A DNA stretch of 13,149 bases from an uncultured bacterium (GTDB lineage Bacteria > Desulfobacterota > Desulfobulbia > Desulfobulbales > Desulfobulbaceae). Made by a program: the position numbers and the translations under genes. The stretch lies in contig CAIMMA010000446.1 of NCBI GenBank assembly GCA_903842475.1, positions 1 to 13,149 of the forward strand. The letters run 5' to 3'. Under the pieces are notes generated by a model. It made no database searches, was not told where the DNA came from, and worked only from the letters and a program-made list of their open reading frames with translations. Positions 1-6,236 of this stretch are shown one piece after another (within the stretch, counting starts at the first letter, position 1; each line of letters starts with the position of its first letter).

Positions 1-63
1 TAATAGATGCGCTCGTTACGTGTGCCGCACGCGGCCCCGTGCACTCCATACGTATTCTGATTT

Positions 64-139
<76 letters not shown>

Positions 140-146
140 TACCATC

Positions 147-182
147 AAGCACCTAGCAGACTTTGGCCAGGTGCTTTTTTAT
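147..182 (+). terminator. Rho-independent terminator of tRNA-Lys
   Basis: The arms AAGCACCT (147-154) and AGGTGCTT (169-176) pair perfectly around a 14-nt loop. The 3' arm runs into a T tract at 175-180. It lies just downstream of the tRNA, so it most likely ends that transcript. Confidence 0.85.
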
Positions 183-377
183 TTCTCCTACATTGAAGTG
201 CTACCCATACGCTCCAGATATTTCCTGAAAATGAAATTCCCTGTTGGGTGAAACAGCCTGCCCCCCCTTTAAAAGGAGGGTATCCTAGAGACCATCCCAG
301 GATGAATGACCAAGAATATCCGTTATTAATGGATCTTCATCTTTACTAAAAGAGTTATTAAGCCAGAGGTTTTTATA

Positions 378-734
378 TTGTCAGATATTTGCAAGAAATG
401 TGCAGCATGTTGTAAAAGATATCCTTTCATAGAAGTATCACAAAAAGAAATTTTCTCTTTAAAAGAAGCGACGGGAGTCCACCCTGACCTGTTCACCAAT
501 CGGAAAGATGACGAAAAGGACGAATATTTTCTGCAATTCAAAGAAAATGGTTTTTGCTATTTTCTAGCTGAGCAAGACAATGCTTTCTATTGCAGCGCCT
601 ATGCAGCAAGGCCGGGTATTTGTAAAAATTTTCCGTCAAACCCGTTGCAGCAAGAAGTTTGCGATATAAATAGCCTGAGAGTACAACTCAACGATTCTCA
701 AGCAACCCCGATGGCGTGCGATTCAAATCACTGA
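378..734 (+). CDS. YkgJ-type cysteine-cluster protein (putative Zn/Fe-chelating)
   Basis: A 118-residue protein with the signature of the YkgJ / CxxCxxCC family, annotated generally as a zinc- or iron-chelating domain of unknown role. Visible are C5-x2-C8-x2-C11-C12 near the N terminus, then C60, C72 and C82 in the typical order (FCYFL, YCSAYAARPGIC, then KNFP). C95 and C114 are extra cysteines. There is no signal peptide or membrane segment, so it should be cytosolic. The start is TTG at 378: AGAGG at 365-369 is 8 nt upstream, an in-frame stop lies at 327-329, and any later start would delete the first cysteines. The gene is clearly AT-richer than everything downstream and sits next to a tRNA, which could mean acquisition, although no attachment-site duplicate was seen. 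No convincing promoter was found in 183-377; an imperfect hairpin (a C-run, CTTTAAAAG, then GAGGG) lies around 261-280. Family assignment is firm; function is unknown. Confidence 0.88.
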   Translation: MSDICKKCAACCKRYPFIEVSQKEIFSLKEATGVHPDLFTNRKDDEKDEYFLQFKENGFCYFLAEQDNAFYCSAYAARPGICKNFPSNPLQQEVCDINSLRVQLNDSQATPMACDSNH

Positions 735-908
735 AGCCTTGTCCCTGACACCTTGCGATTGCCCCCATGAAACACTTGCCGGCACATGGCCTGGCGCACG
801 TTTTGAGTTGCAAGCCGAATGCTGATCGGCCAGGGGAGGCGCCTTCGTATTTGCTTGCCGGTGCTGCCCGCGGATCGTAACTTTTTTTTACAAAAGACTT
901 GGAGCCTT

Positions 909-938
909 TTGCTTTTTACCGTCATACTAGACTATAAT
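909..938 (+). promoter_or_regulatory. Sigma70-like promoter of the first PilZ gene
   Basis: The -10 box TATAAT at 933-938 matches consensus perfectly. TTGCTT at 909-914 serves as a weak -35 after an 18-nt spacer. The predicted start is about 945, giving a leader of about 50 nt before the ATG at 995. The 260 nt between the previous gene and this one otherwise show only a T tract near 882-890 and no ORF with coding character. Confidence 0.6.
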
Positions 939-943
939 TGCAA

Positions 944-956
944 GCAGACGGTCTGC
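944..956 (+). promoter_or_regulatory. Palindrome at the predicted transcription start (operator candidate)
   Basis: GCAGAC-G-GTCTGC is a perfect inverted repeat of 6-nt arms around one base. It begins 5 bases after the -10 box and overlaps the expected +1. That is a classic repressor position, but as RNA it could instead form a very tight leader hairpin. No regulator gene for it is in the window. Confidence 0.4.
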
Positions 957-994
957 GACACCATCCGGCCGAGCAGAAAAAACGAGAGGCATGC

Positions 995-1357
995 ATGGAA
1001 AAAAGACGATTCACCCGTATCGGCTTCAACATGGCCGCGGAATTGACCGTGGAAGAACAGATCCACACCTTTTCGCACGTAGGCAATCTCAGCGTTGGCG
1101 GTTGCCTGTTTGAAACCCCGGAAACGATGCCGGTGGGCGCTTCGTGCCGGTTCTGGCTGCCCCTTGAACCGGCTGACCCCGAGCTGGGGGTGGAGGTCTT
1201 CGGGGAGATCATCCGTTGCGACGGGGAGACCGTCAGCGTGCGATTCACCCGCATCGACCCCCAAAGCCTGTTTCATCTGCAAAACATCATTCGCTACAAT
1301 GCCTCCGACCCTGATCAAGTTGAGAACGAAATCAGCGAACATCGTGGACTGGTCTGA
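995..1357 (+). CDS. PilZ-domain protein (putative c-di-GMP effector)
   Basis: A 120-residue single-domain PilZ protein. Both c-di-GMP-binding motifs of the family are intact: RxxxR at R4-R8 (RRFTR) at the very start, and (D/N)xSxxG at N31-G36 (NLSVGG). The rest has the alternating hydrophobic pattern of the PilZ beta-barrel (CRFWLPLEP, FGEIIRCDG, VSVRFTRI) and ends in a helix (LFHLQNIIRY). There is no membrane segment or fused output domain, so it probably acts by binding a partner in the cytosol. The start at 995 is preceded by GAGAGG at 984-989, 5 nt away; longer in-frame starts would bury this site inside the gene. The next gene begins 62 nt after the stop across a hairpin and is probably co-transcribed. 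The family call is secure; c-di-GMP binding is inferred from the motifs and the target is unknown. Confidence 0.88.
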   Translation: MEKRRFTRIGFNMAAELTVEEQIHTFSHVGNLSVGGCLFETPETMPVGASCRFWLPLEPADPELGVEVFGEIIRCDGETVSVRFTRIDPQSLFHLQNIIRYNASDPDQVENEISEHRGLV

Positions 1358-1392
1358 GGTTCCAGGTGCGGCACAGCTGAGTCCTTGGAACC
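1358..1392 (+). other. Intercistronic hairpin between PilZ gene and the 85-aa gene
   Basis: It begins directly after the TGA stop. GGTTCCAGG (1358-1366) pairs with CCTTGGAACC read back from 1392, giving nine pairs with one G-T wobble around a loop of about 17 nt. No T tract follows, and the next gene's ribosome site (GAGGAG, 1403-1408) lies just beyond. It therefore looks like an mRNA stability or processing element rather than a terminator. Confidence 0.5.
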
Positions 1393-1418
1393 CAAACCAA
1401 TCGAGGAGATGACCCATC

Positions 1419-1676
1419 ATGCATATTGATTACAACCTCATCAAAGCCCTGACCTTTTTCCAGGAACAATACGACAAGCTTTCCGCCGAGATCCAGCAGG
1501 TCAAAGTCCAGTTGAAAAACAGCCCCCCGCTCGAACCCGATGCATCCGGGGCACGGCAACGCGCCGAATGGCGCGCATGGCTTGAATTGCAGATTGCCAC
1601 CAGGCAACGCCTGCGGGAAGAGCTGATTAAATCCCTGCTCGACAAGGGACTGACGATCGACAATCTGCCTGAATAA
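1419..1676 (+). CDS. Small helical protein of unknown function
   Basis: An 85-residue protein that I do not recognise. It appears wholly alpha-helical. An N-terminal helix (about 5-34) has heptad-like hydrophobic spacing (IKALTFFQEQYDKLSAEIQQ), followed by a proline-containing break (NSPPLEP, 34-40). A second, charged helix (about 45-76) is rich in Arg, Glu and Gln. The layout suggests a helical hairpin or coiled-coil dimer. It has no cysteines, signal peptide or membrane segment. The ATG at 1419 has GAGGAG at 1403-1408, 10 nt upstream. It lies 61 nt after the PilZ stop and is likely translated from the same mRNA, so a role alongside that PilZ protein is possible but unproven. After the stop, GGCGGC (1681) can pair with GCCGCC (1711-1716), without a T tract close behind. 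Confidence 0.75.
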   Translation: MHIDYNLIKALTFFQEQYDKLSAEIQQVKVQLKNSPPLEPDASGARQRAEWRAWLELQIATRQRLREELIKSLLDKGLTIDNLPE

Positions 1677-1859
1677 GCCGGGCGGCCGGTTACCCAAGCA
1701 GTCCCGACCAGCCGCCGTCCGCCTCCTTGTTTCCGGTGCACCATTTGCTGGTCGTGTTTTCTTTCTTCCCTCTTTAAAAAACCGCCTCCCTTTTTTTTCT
1801 CCCTGATCATGACCATACTATGAGCAGGCCAAAAAATACGCATTGGGGATACGCTGCTC

Positions 1860-2291
1860 ATGGAAAAAAAAAGTTGGGACGACATTCCATCACTGCAAGG
1901 TTTGGATATCGACTGGGAATACAAACCGGCCTCACCTCTGGGCAAAAGAACCTTTATACGTCTCAAGGAGGCGGATATTTCCGCACTTTTTGAAACACGG
2001 GAAATTTTCGTCAAGATCGCCACCTCCGAGAACAGTTATACCGGTCGCCTACTTGACATCAGCGAAGACGGTTTATCCTTATGCCTGACCACCTTGCTTG
2101 AAGAGAACCGCCCGGTGAAGGTCGGTTTTTTCCTCGGAGCGATGAAAATCATAACCAAGGGGGTGGTTCGGCATACGCAGGCAAAAGGAACGAGGTACAC
2201 CACGGGCATCAAATTTATCGACCTCAACAAGGAGTGTGCGGAATATATCCGTAGCCTCTACGCTTCCAAAGTCCTGCACCAAAGCTACTGA
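1860..2291 (+). CDS. PilZ-domain protein, second copy (divergent)
   Basis: A 143-residue protein. After about 28 variable residues it carries a candidate RxxxR (R30-R34, RTFIR) and a clear DxSxxG motif (D66-G71, DISEDG). PilZ-like strands follow (VKVGFFLGAMKIITKGVVRH, YTTGIKFIDL) and then a C-terminal helix (ECAEYIRSLYASKV). The two motifs are 32 residues apart, against 23 in the first PilZ protein, so there is a small insertion (ADISALFETRE) and RxxxR is less certain. No membrane segment is seen. The start at 1860 has GGGGA at 1845-1849, 10 nt upstream. The 183-nt gap before it is pyrimidine-rich (1752-1800) and holds only weak promoter matches (TACTAT at 1816-1821), so it may be transcribed separately. 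It probably ends at or before the hairpin and T tract at 2386-2417. Likely a c-di-GMP effector by family. Confidence 0.8.
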   Translation: MEKKSWDDIPSLQGLDIDWEYKPASPLGKRTFIRLKEADISALFETREIFVKIATSENSYTGRLLDISEDGLSLCLTTLLEENRPVKVGFFLGAMKIITKGVVRHTQAKGTRYTTGIKFIDLNKECAEYIRSLYASKVLHQSY

Positions 2292-2346
2292 TCGAAACGA
2301 CCTGCCGCCTCCTTTGGCGCAAACGCCCAGCCGCCGACATCCTTAT

Positions 2347-2375
2347 TTGACTTCTCCTGCGCGCCCCCTTAAAAT
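2347..2375 (+). promoter_or_regulatory. Sigma70-like promoter upstream of the hybrid kinase
   Basis: TTGACT (2347-2352) and TAAAAT (2370-2375) are separated by 17 nt. Each box matches five of six consensus bases. The predicted start is about 2382, which leaves a leader of about 40-73 nt depending on which start codon is used. That leader contains the terminator-like hairpin at 2386-2417. Confidence 0.6.
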
Positions 2376-2385
2376 ACAGGGACCG

Positions 2386-2417
2386 GTGCGCCCTTGACGG
2401 CCAGGACGCACTTTTTT
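2386..2417 (+). terminator. Terminator-like hairpin in the hybrid-kinase leader
   Basis: GTGCGCCC (2386-2393) pairs with GGACGCAC (2404-2411) with one mismatch (C2391 opposite A2406) around a 10-nt loop. Six T residues follow at once (2412-2417). This has the form of an intrinsic terminator. It could end the upstream PilZ transcript, whose stop is 95 nt before it. Because a strong promoter match lies just upstream, it could also work as an attenuator of the kinase gene. The sequence does not decide between these. Confidence 0.55.
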
Positions 2418-2454
2418 CAGAGTGCAGTGTCAATCGAAGGTATATCGGAGCCAG

Positions 2455-5400
2455 GTGCAGCCAATCACGCCCCCTTCACCAGATCAGCAGCAGCCCCGCA
2501 AACGCTCCGCTTGTCGGCCCGAAAAGCCACCCGGGGCGATTTTTTTTCTGTTCCTGCTGCTCATCTTTGCCATCCTCTGCGCTCCCTCGCCCTTCCAGGC
2601 CGCCGAATTTGCGTTTGCGCCGCAACGCCCTGTCCGCGTGGGAATATTCTCCTTTGCACCCTTTAATTTCATCGATAAAGACGGCCTCCCCCAGGGGTTG
2701 AACCCGAGCCTGCTCCGGGAGATGACCCGGGACGAAGACTGTCAGGTGACCTTTGTGCCGGGCAGTTGGGCCGAGGGGCTTGAGCGGTTGCAGCGACAGG
2801 AGATCGACCTGATGCTCTCGGTCGCCCGCACCCCTGAACGCGAGAAAACCATGGACTTCACCCAAGAGTCGGTCGCCGAACTCTGGGGCCAGGTTTTTGT
2901 ACGCCCGGAAGGAAATCCGAAAAACATTTCCGACCTCCATGGAGCACGGGTCGCCGTCATGCGCGGGGACATCAGCGGCGACAATTTCATTAAAACAGCG
3001 GAACAGCTGTCCATCCGCTGTGAAATCGTCGAATTGGCCTCCCATGACGCGGTCTTTGCCGCCGTGCGGGACGGAGAGGCGGATGCCGGGGTGGCCCCGC
3101 AGCATTTTGGCCTGCGTCACGCCGACACCTACAATCTCGTGGGCAGCACCATCCTGTTCAGCCCTTTCTCCATTTATTTCGCGAGCAAAAAAGGAACCCA
3201 ACGCGAATTGCTCAACCACATCGACGCCCAGCTTTCCCGTTGGAAACGGGACAAAGACTCCTTCTACTATCAAAGTGTCAACGAGTGGCTGGCGAATCAG
3301 GATGCGCCATGGGCGCTCCCCCCCTGGCTGCGCTACACCCTCCTGGCCGCCACCCTCTCCATCCTCGTCTTTGCCGGTTTCTCCCTGTATCTGAAAAAAA
3401 CGGTCGATCGAAAAACCAAGGAATTGCGGGAAAGCAAAGCGACCCTGCTGGCGATTCTCAACGCCTCCAAGGAAGCGATTTTCCTGGCCGATCCCAGCGG
3501 CACCATCCTTGCCGCCAACCAGGCGATGAGCGCTCGCCTGCCGGCGCCCGACGAGGAGTTTGTCGGCCGGAAGATTACCGATCTCTTGCCTCCGGAGATC
3601 GCCCGCGCCAAAGAAAAAGGCATTAACCAGGCAGTGACGACGAGCGAGCCTGTGGTCTTACAGGACCAGCAGGATGACCGAACCTTTGAATCGCGCTTCT
3701 ACCCGGTGCGGGACCAAGGGGACCGCATCGGCCAGGTGGCCATATTCTCTCTGGACATCACCGACCGCAAGCTAGCCGAATCCTATCGGGAGATGGGGCG
3801 GGAGGTTCTTCAGATACTCAACGAACCGCTTACGGCAGCCCGGGCTATCCAGCGCGTGCTCGATCGGCTCAAGACCCGAACCGGGTTCGATGCGGTGGGC
3901 ATACGCCTGCAGGCAGGGGAGGCCTTTCCTTATGCGGCCCAGCAAGGATTCCCCCCGCATGTTGTCGTACAGGAGGAAACCCTGCTGGCGTGCAGTGCCA
4001 ATGGCGGCCTGCGCCGGGATCAGGACGGTACCGTCAGGATGCACTGCCCCTGCGGATTGGTGCTCGCCGACCCGGTCGATCAAGGTCCGGCCTGCACACC
4101 CGGAGGCAGTTTCTGGACCAACGATGCCGCCCGACTGCTCGACATCTCCCCGGGCGATGGTTCAGGACTGCATCCAGCGAACCAATGCATCCATCTTGGC
4201 CAGACCTCCTTTGCGCTGGTGCCCATCCGCAACAAGGAGGGGATCATCGGCCTGATCCATTTCAACGACCGCCGCAAAGGATGCTTCACCCCCGAATCGG
4301 TCGACATCCTGGAAGGCATCGCCTCGCACATCGGCGCCGCCCTGATGCGGTTGCAGGCTGAGGAAGCCCTGCAGATCGAACGAAAACAGTTATCGGACAT
4401 CATCGGCTTCCTACCGGATGCCACCCTGGCCCTCAACCTGCAGGGACGGGTGATCATCTGGAACAAAGCCATGGAAAAAATGACGGGAATCTCGGCGGCC
4501 GAGATGATCGGCAAAGGCAACTACGCCTACGCCGTCCCGCTCTATGGGGTGCCGCGACCGCAACTCATCAATCTCATCCTGGAGGAGAATGAAACGATCA
4601 ACGCCCTGTATCCTGAAGTCATCCATGACGGGGACACCCTGATAACAGAGGTGTTCTGTCCATCCCTTTACCGCAAAGGCGCTTGGGTGTACGCCAAGGC
4701 TTCACCCTTGCGGGACAGTTCCGGGGCGGTCATCGGGGCGATTGAAAGCATTCGGGACATCACCGAAAGCAAACAGGTCGAAGAAGAAAAAAAGAGCCTG
4801 CAGACCCAATTGATCCAGGCGCAGAAAATGGAAGCCATCGGCACCCTGGCAGGCGGCATCGCCCACGACTTCAACAATATCCTCGGCGCGATTCTCGGGT
4901 ACGCCGAAATGGCGCGGGATGCCAGCCCCGCGGGTTCCATGGCGACCAAGGACCTGGACAAAGTCCTGGAGGCCGGCCTTCGGGCCGCCACCCTGGTCAA
5001 ACAGATTCTCTCCTTCAGCCGCCAGGCCGACACCGAACGCATCCCCCTGCAACCCGGCCATATCGCCAAGGAAGCCATCAAACTGCTCCGACCTGTCCTG
5101 CCTTCGACCATCGCAATCAGGCAAAGAATCGAAACCAACCTTACGCCCATCCTCGCCGACCCCACCCAGGTGCATCAAATCCTGATGAACCTCTGCACCA
5201 ACGCCTTCCATGCCATGGAGCAGACCGGCGGCACCCTCGAGATCACCCTCAAGGATTGCGAGCTCACCGCCGAGGAGTTGCGACAGCAACCGAACGTGGC
5301 CCCCGGCCGATTCGCGGTGCTTTCCATCGGCGATACCGGCCAGGGCATCGCTCCGGAGATCCGGGACAAAATATTCGACCCCTATTTCACCACCAAGGAG

Positions 5401-5958
5401 GTCGGCAAGGGGACCGGCATGGGACTGGCCATCATCCATGGCATCATCACCAGCTACGGCGGATTCGTCACCTGCGCCAGCGAACCCGGCAAGGGGACGG
5501 TTTTCCGAGTGTTTTTCCCGGCCCTTGCCGAGGAGATCGTCCCGGCGGACACGCACCTTGCCGCCGAGCTTCCCGGCACCGAACGCATTCTCCTGGTGGA
5601 CGACGAAGAACTCCTGGCCGGCCTGGGCAAGACGATGCTCGAACGATTGGGCTACGCGGTGACGGTGCGGACGGGAAGCCAGGAGGCGTTGCGCACCTTT
5701 GCTGACCAGCCGGACCGGTTCGATGCGGTGATCACCGACCAGACCATGCCGAACATGACCGGCGTGGAACTTGCCCGGCGGATGCTGCACATCCGGCCCG
5801 ACCTGCCGATTATTCTCTGCACCGGCTACAGCACCCTGATCAACGAAGCACAAATCAAGGCCGAGGGCATCAGCGGTTTTGCCATGAAACCCTTGACCAA
5901 AAAAGAACTCTCCACGCTCCTCAGGCAGGTGCTCGACGGCAGGAAATCCCCGCGCTAA
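2455..5958 (+). CDS. Hybrid sensor histidine kinase (SBP-TM-PAS-GAF-PAS-HisKA-HATPase-REC)
   Basis: An inner-membrane sensor kinase of 1167 residues. Domains in order: basic, proline-rich N terminus and hydrophobic segment (28-44) ending near FQAAE; periplasmic SBP_bac_3-like binding domain (59-281) with TPER at 126-129; transmembrane helix 292-311; PAS (329-439); GAF (450-637) with six cysteines (C513, C531, C533, C547, C578, C610); PAS (644-774); kinase core with phospho-acceptor H804 (GGIAHDFNN), N912, DTGQGI at 960 and GKGTGMGL at 984-991; receiver (1042-1161) with acidic D1049/D1050, phospho-acceptor D1095, T1123 and K1145. All catalytic residues are present. No output domain follows, so phosphate must pass to an unseen HPt or regulator, or the receiver tunes the kinase. 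GTG 2455 is chosen because CGGAG lies at 2446-2450, though only 4 nt away. GTG 2422 would add 11 residues but has no ribosome site and sits 4 nt after a T tract. The start is uncertain; the rest is firm. Confidence 0.93.
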   Translation: MQPITPPSPDQQQPRKRSACRPEKPPGAIFFLFLLLIFAILCAPSPFQAAEFAFAPQRPVRVGIFSFAPFNFIDKDGLPQGLNPSLLREMTRDEDCQVTFVPGSWAEGLERLQRQEIDLMLSVARTPEREKTMDFTQESVAELWGQVFVRPEGNPKNISDLHGARVAVMRGDISGDNFIKTAEQLSIRCEIVELASHDAVFAAVRDGEADAGVAPQHFGLRHADTYNLVGSTILFSPFSIYFASKKGTQRELLNHIDAQLSRWKRDKDSFYYQSVNEWLANQDAPWALPPWLRYTLLAATLSILVFAGFSLYLKKTVDRKTKELRESKATLLAILNASKEAIFLADPSGTILAANQAMSARLPAPDEEFVGRKITDLLPPEIARAKEKGINQAVTTSEPVVLQDQQDDRTFESRFYPVRDQGDRIGQVAIFSLDITDRKLAESYREMGREVLQILNEPLTAARAIQRVLDRLKTRTGFDAVGIRLQAGEAFPYAAQQGFPPHVVVQEETLLACSANGGLRRDQDGTVRMHCPCGLVLADPVDQGPACTPGGSFWTNDAARLLDISPGDGSGLHPANQCIHLGQTSFALVPIRNKEGIIGLIHFNDRRKGCFTPESVDILEGIASHIGAALMRLQAEEALQIERKQLSDIIGFLPDATLALNLQGRVIIWNKAMEKMTGISAAEMIGKGNYAYAVPLYGVPRPQLINLILEENETINALYPEVIHDGDTLITEVFCPSLYRKGAWVYAKASPLRDSSGAVIGAIESIRDITESKQVEEEKKSLQTQLIQAQKMEAIGTLAGGIAHDFNNILGAILGYAEMARDASPAGSMATKDLDKVLEAGLRAATLVKQILSFSRQADTERIPLQPGHIAKEAIKLLRPVLPSTIAIRQRIETNLTPILADPTQVHQILMNLCTNAFHAMEQTGGTLEITLKDCELTAEELRQQPNVAPGRFAVLSIGDTGQGIAPEIRDKIFDPYFTTKEVGKGTGMGLAIIHGIITSYGGFVTCASEPGKGTVFRVFFPALAEEIVPADTHLAAELPGTERILLVDDEELLAGLGKTMLERLGYAVTVRTGSQEALRTFADQPDRFDAVITDQTMPNMTGVELARRMLHIRPDLPIILCTGYSTLINEAQIKAEGISGFAMKPLTKKELSTLLRQVLDGRKSPR

Positions 5959-5974
5959 GCCAGACCAGAGCTAA

Positions 5975-5992
5975 CAGCCGGAAAAACGGCTG
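5975..5992 (+). other. Hairpin after the hybrid kinase (weak terminator candidate)
   Basis: CAGCCG (5975-5980) and CGGCTG (5987-5992) form a perfect 6-bp stem around the loop GAAAAA, 16 nt after the kinase stop. It is followed by C-rich sequence instead of a T tract, so termination would be weak or factor-dependent. The remaining sequence to 6236 contains a palindrome (6129-6140), a promoter and the next gene's ribosome site. Confidence 0.35.
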
Positions 5993-6182
5993 CCCGCCCT
6001 CACTCCGCAGACGACTGTTGTTGCCACCGATCCCGCATGCGCTGCCGCTGTTTTGAGGTAGCGGCTCGCCTCTCTTGAAGAAAAAAATCGGCCCCGGTAT
6101 CTGCCGCCCAGGTGCGGTTTCCGCACAACCCGGCGCCGGGAGCATCGACCATGGCCGCCTATTGCTGCCCATTGAAAAAGAA

Positions 6183-6212
6183 TTGACGGCTGGCCATTGC
6201 CCCTCCTATTAT
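6183..6212 (+). promoter_or_regulatory. Sigma70-like promoter of the CheB/CheR-kinase operon
   Basis: TTGACG (6183-6188) and TATTAT (6207-6212) are 18 nt apart, each matching five of six consensus bases. The predicted start near 6219 gives a very short leader that contains the GGGAG ribosome site. This supports ATG 6237 over any upstream in-frame start. Confidence 0.65.
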
Positions 6213-6220
6213 AAAAAGAA

Positions 6221-6225
6221 GGGAG
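6221..6225 (+). promoter_or_regulatory. Shine-Dalgarno site that fixes the CheB/CheR fusion start
   Basis: GGGAG lies 11 nt before ATG 6237 and inside the short predicted leader. The reading frame stays open back to a TTG at 6075, but that TTG lies upstream of the promoter and has no comparable site. Confidence 0.65.
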
Positions 6226-6236
6226 ACTCGAACGCC

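Noticed and set aside
1..63. Possible end of an upstream gene or second tRNA before tRNA-Lys
   Set aside because: The 63 bases are too short to support a reading frame, and no tRNA arms could be paired.
2316..2327. GGCG-CAAA-CGCC hairpin after the second PilZ gene, considered as part of a c-di-GMP riboswitch
   Set aside because: Only a 4-bp stem is present and the conserved riboswitch core could not be built around it; no T tract follows.
4702..5853. Long minus-strand open frame (about 383 codons) opposite the hybrid kinase
   Set aside because: It mirrors a GC-rich coding strand whose forward translation has complete kinase and receiver motifs; the reverse product shows no recognisable domain.
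6075..6236. Upstream in-frame extension of the CheB/CheR gene from TTG 6075
   Set aside because: The 54 extra residues look unlike protein, and a good promoter and ribosome site lie within this stretch, so translation from ATG 6237 is preferred.
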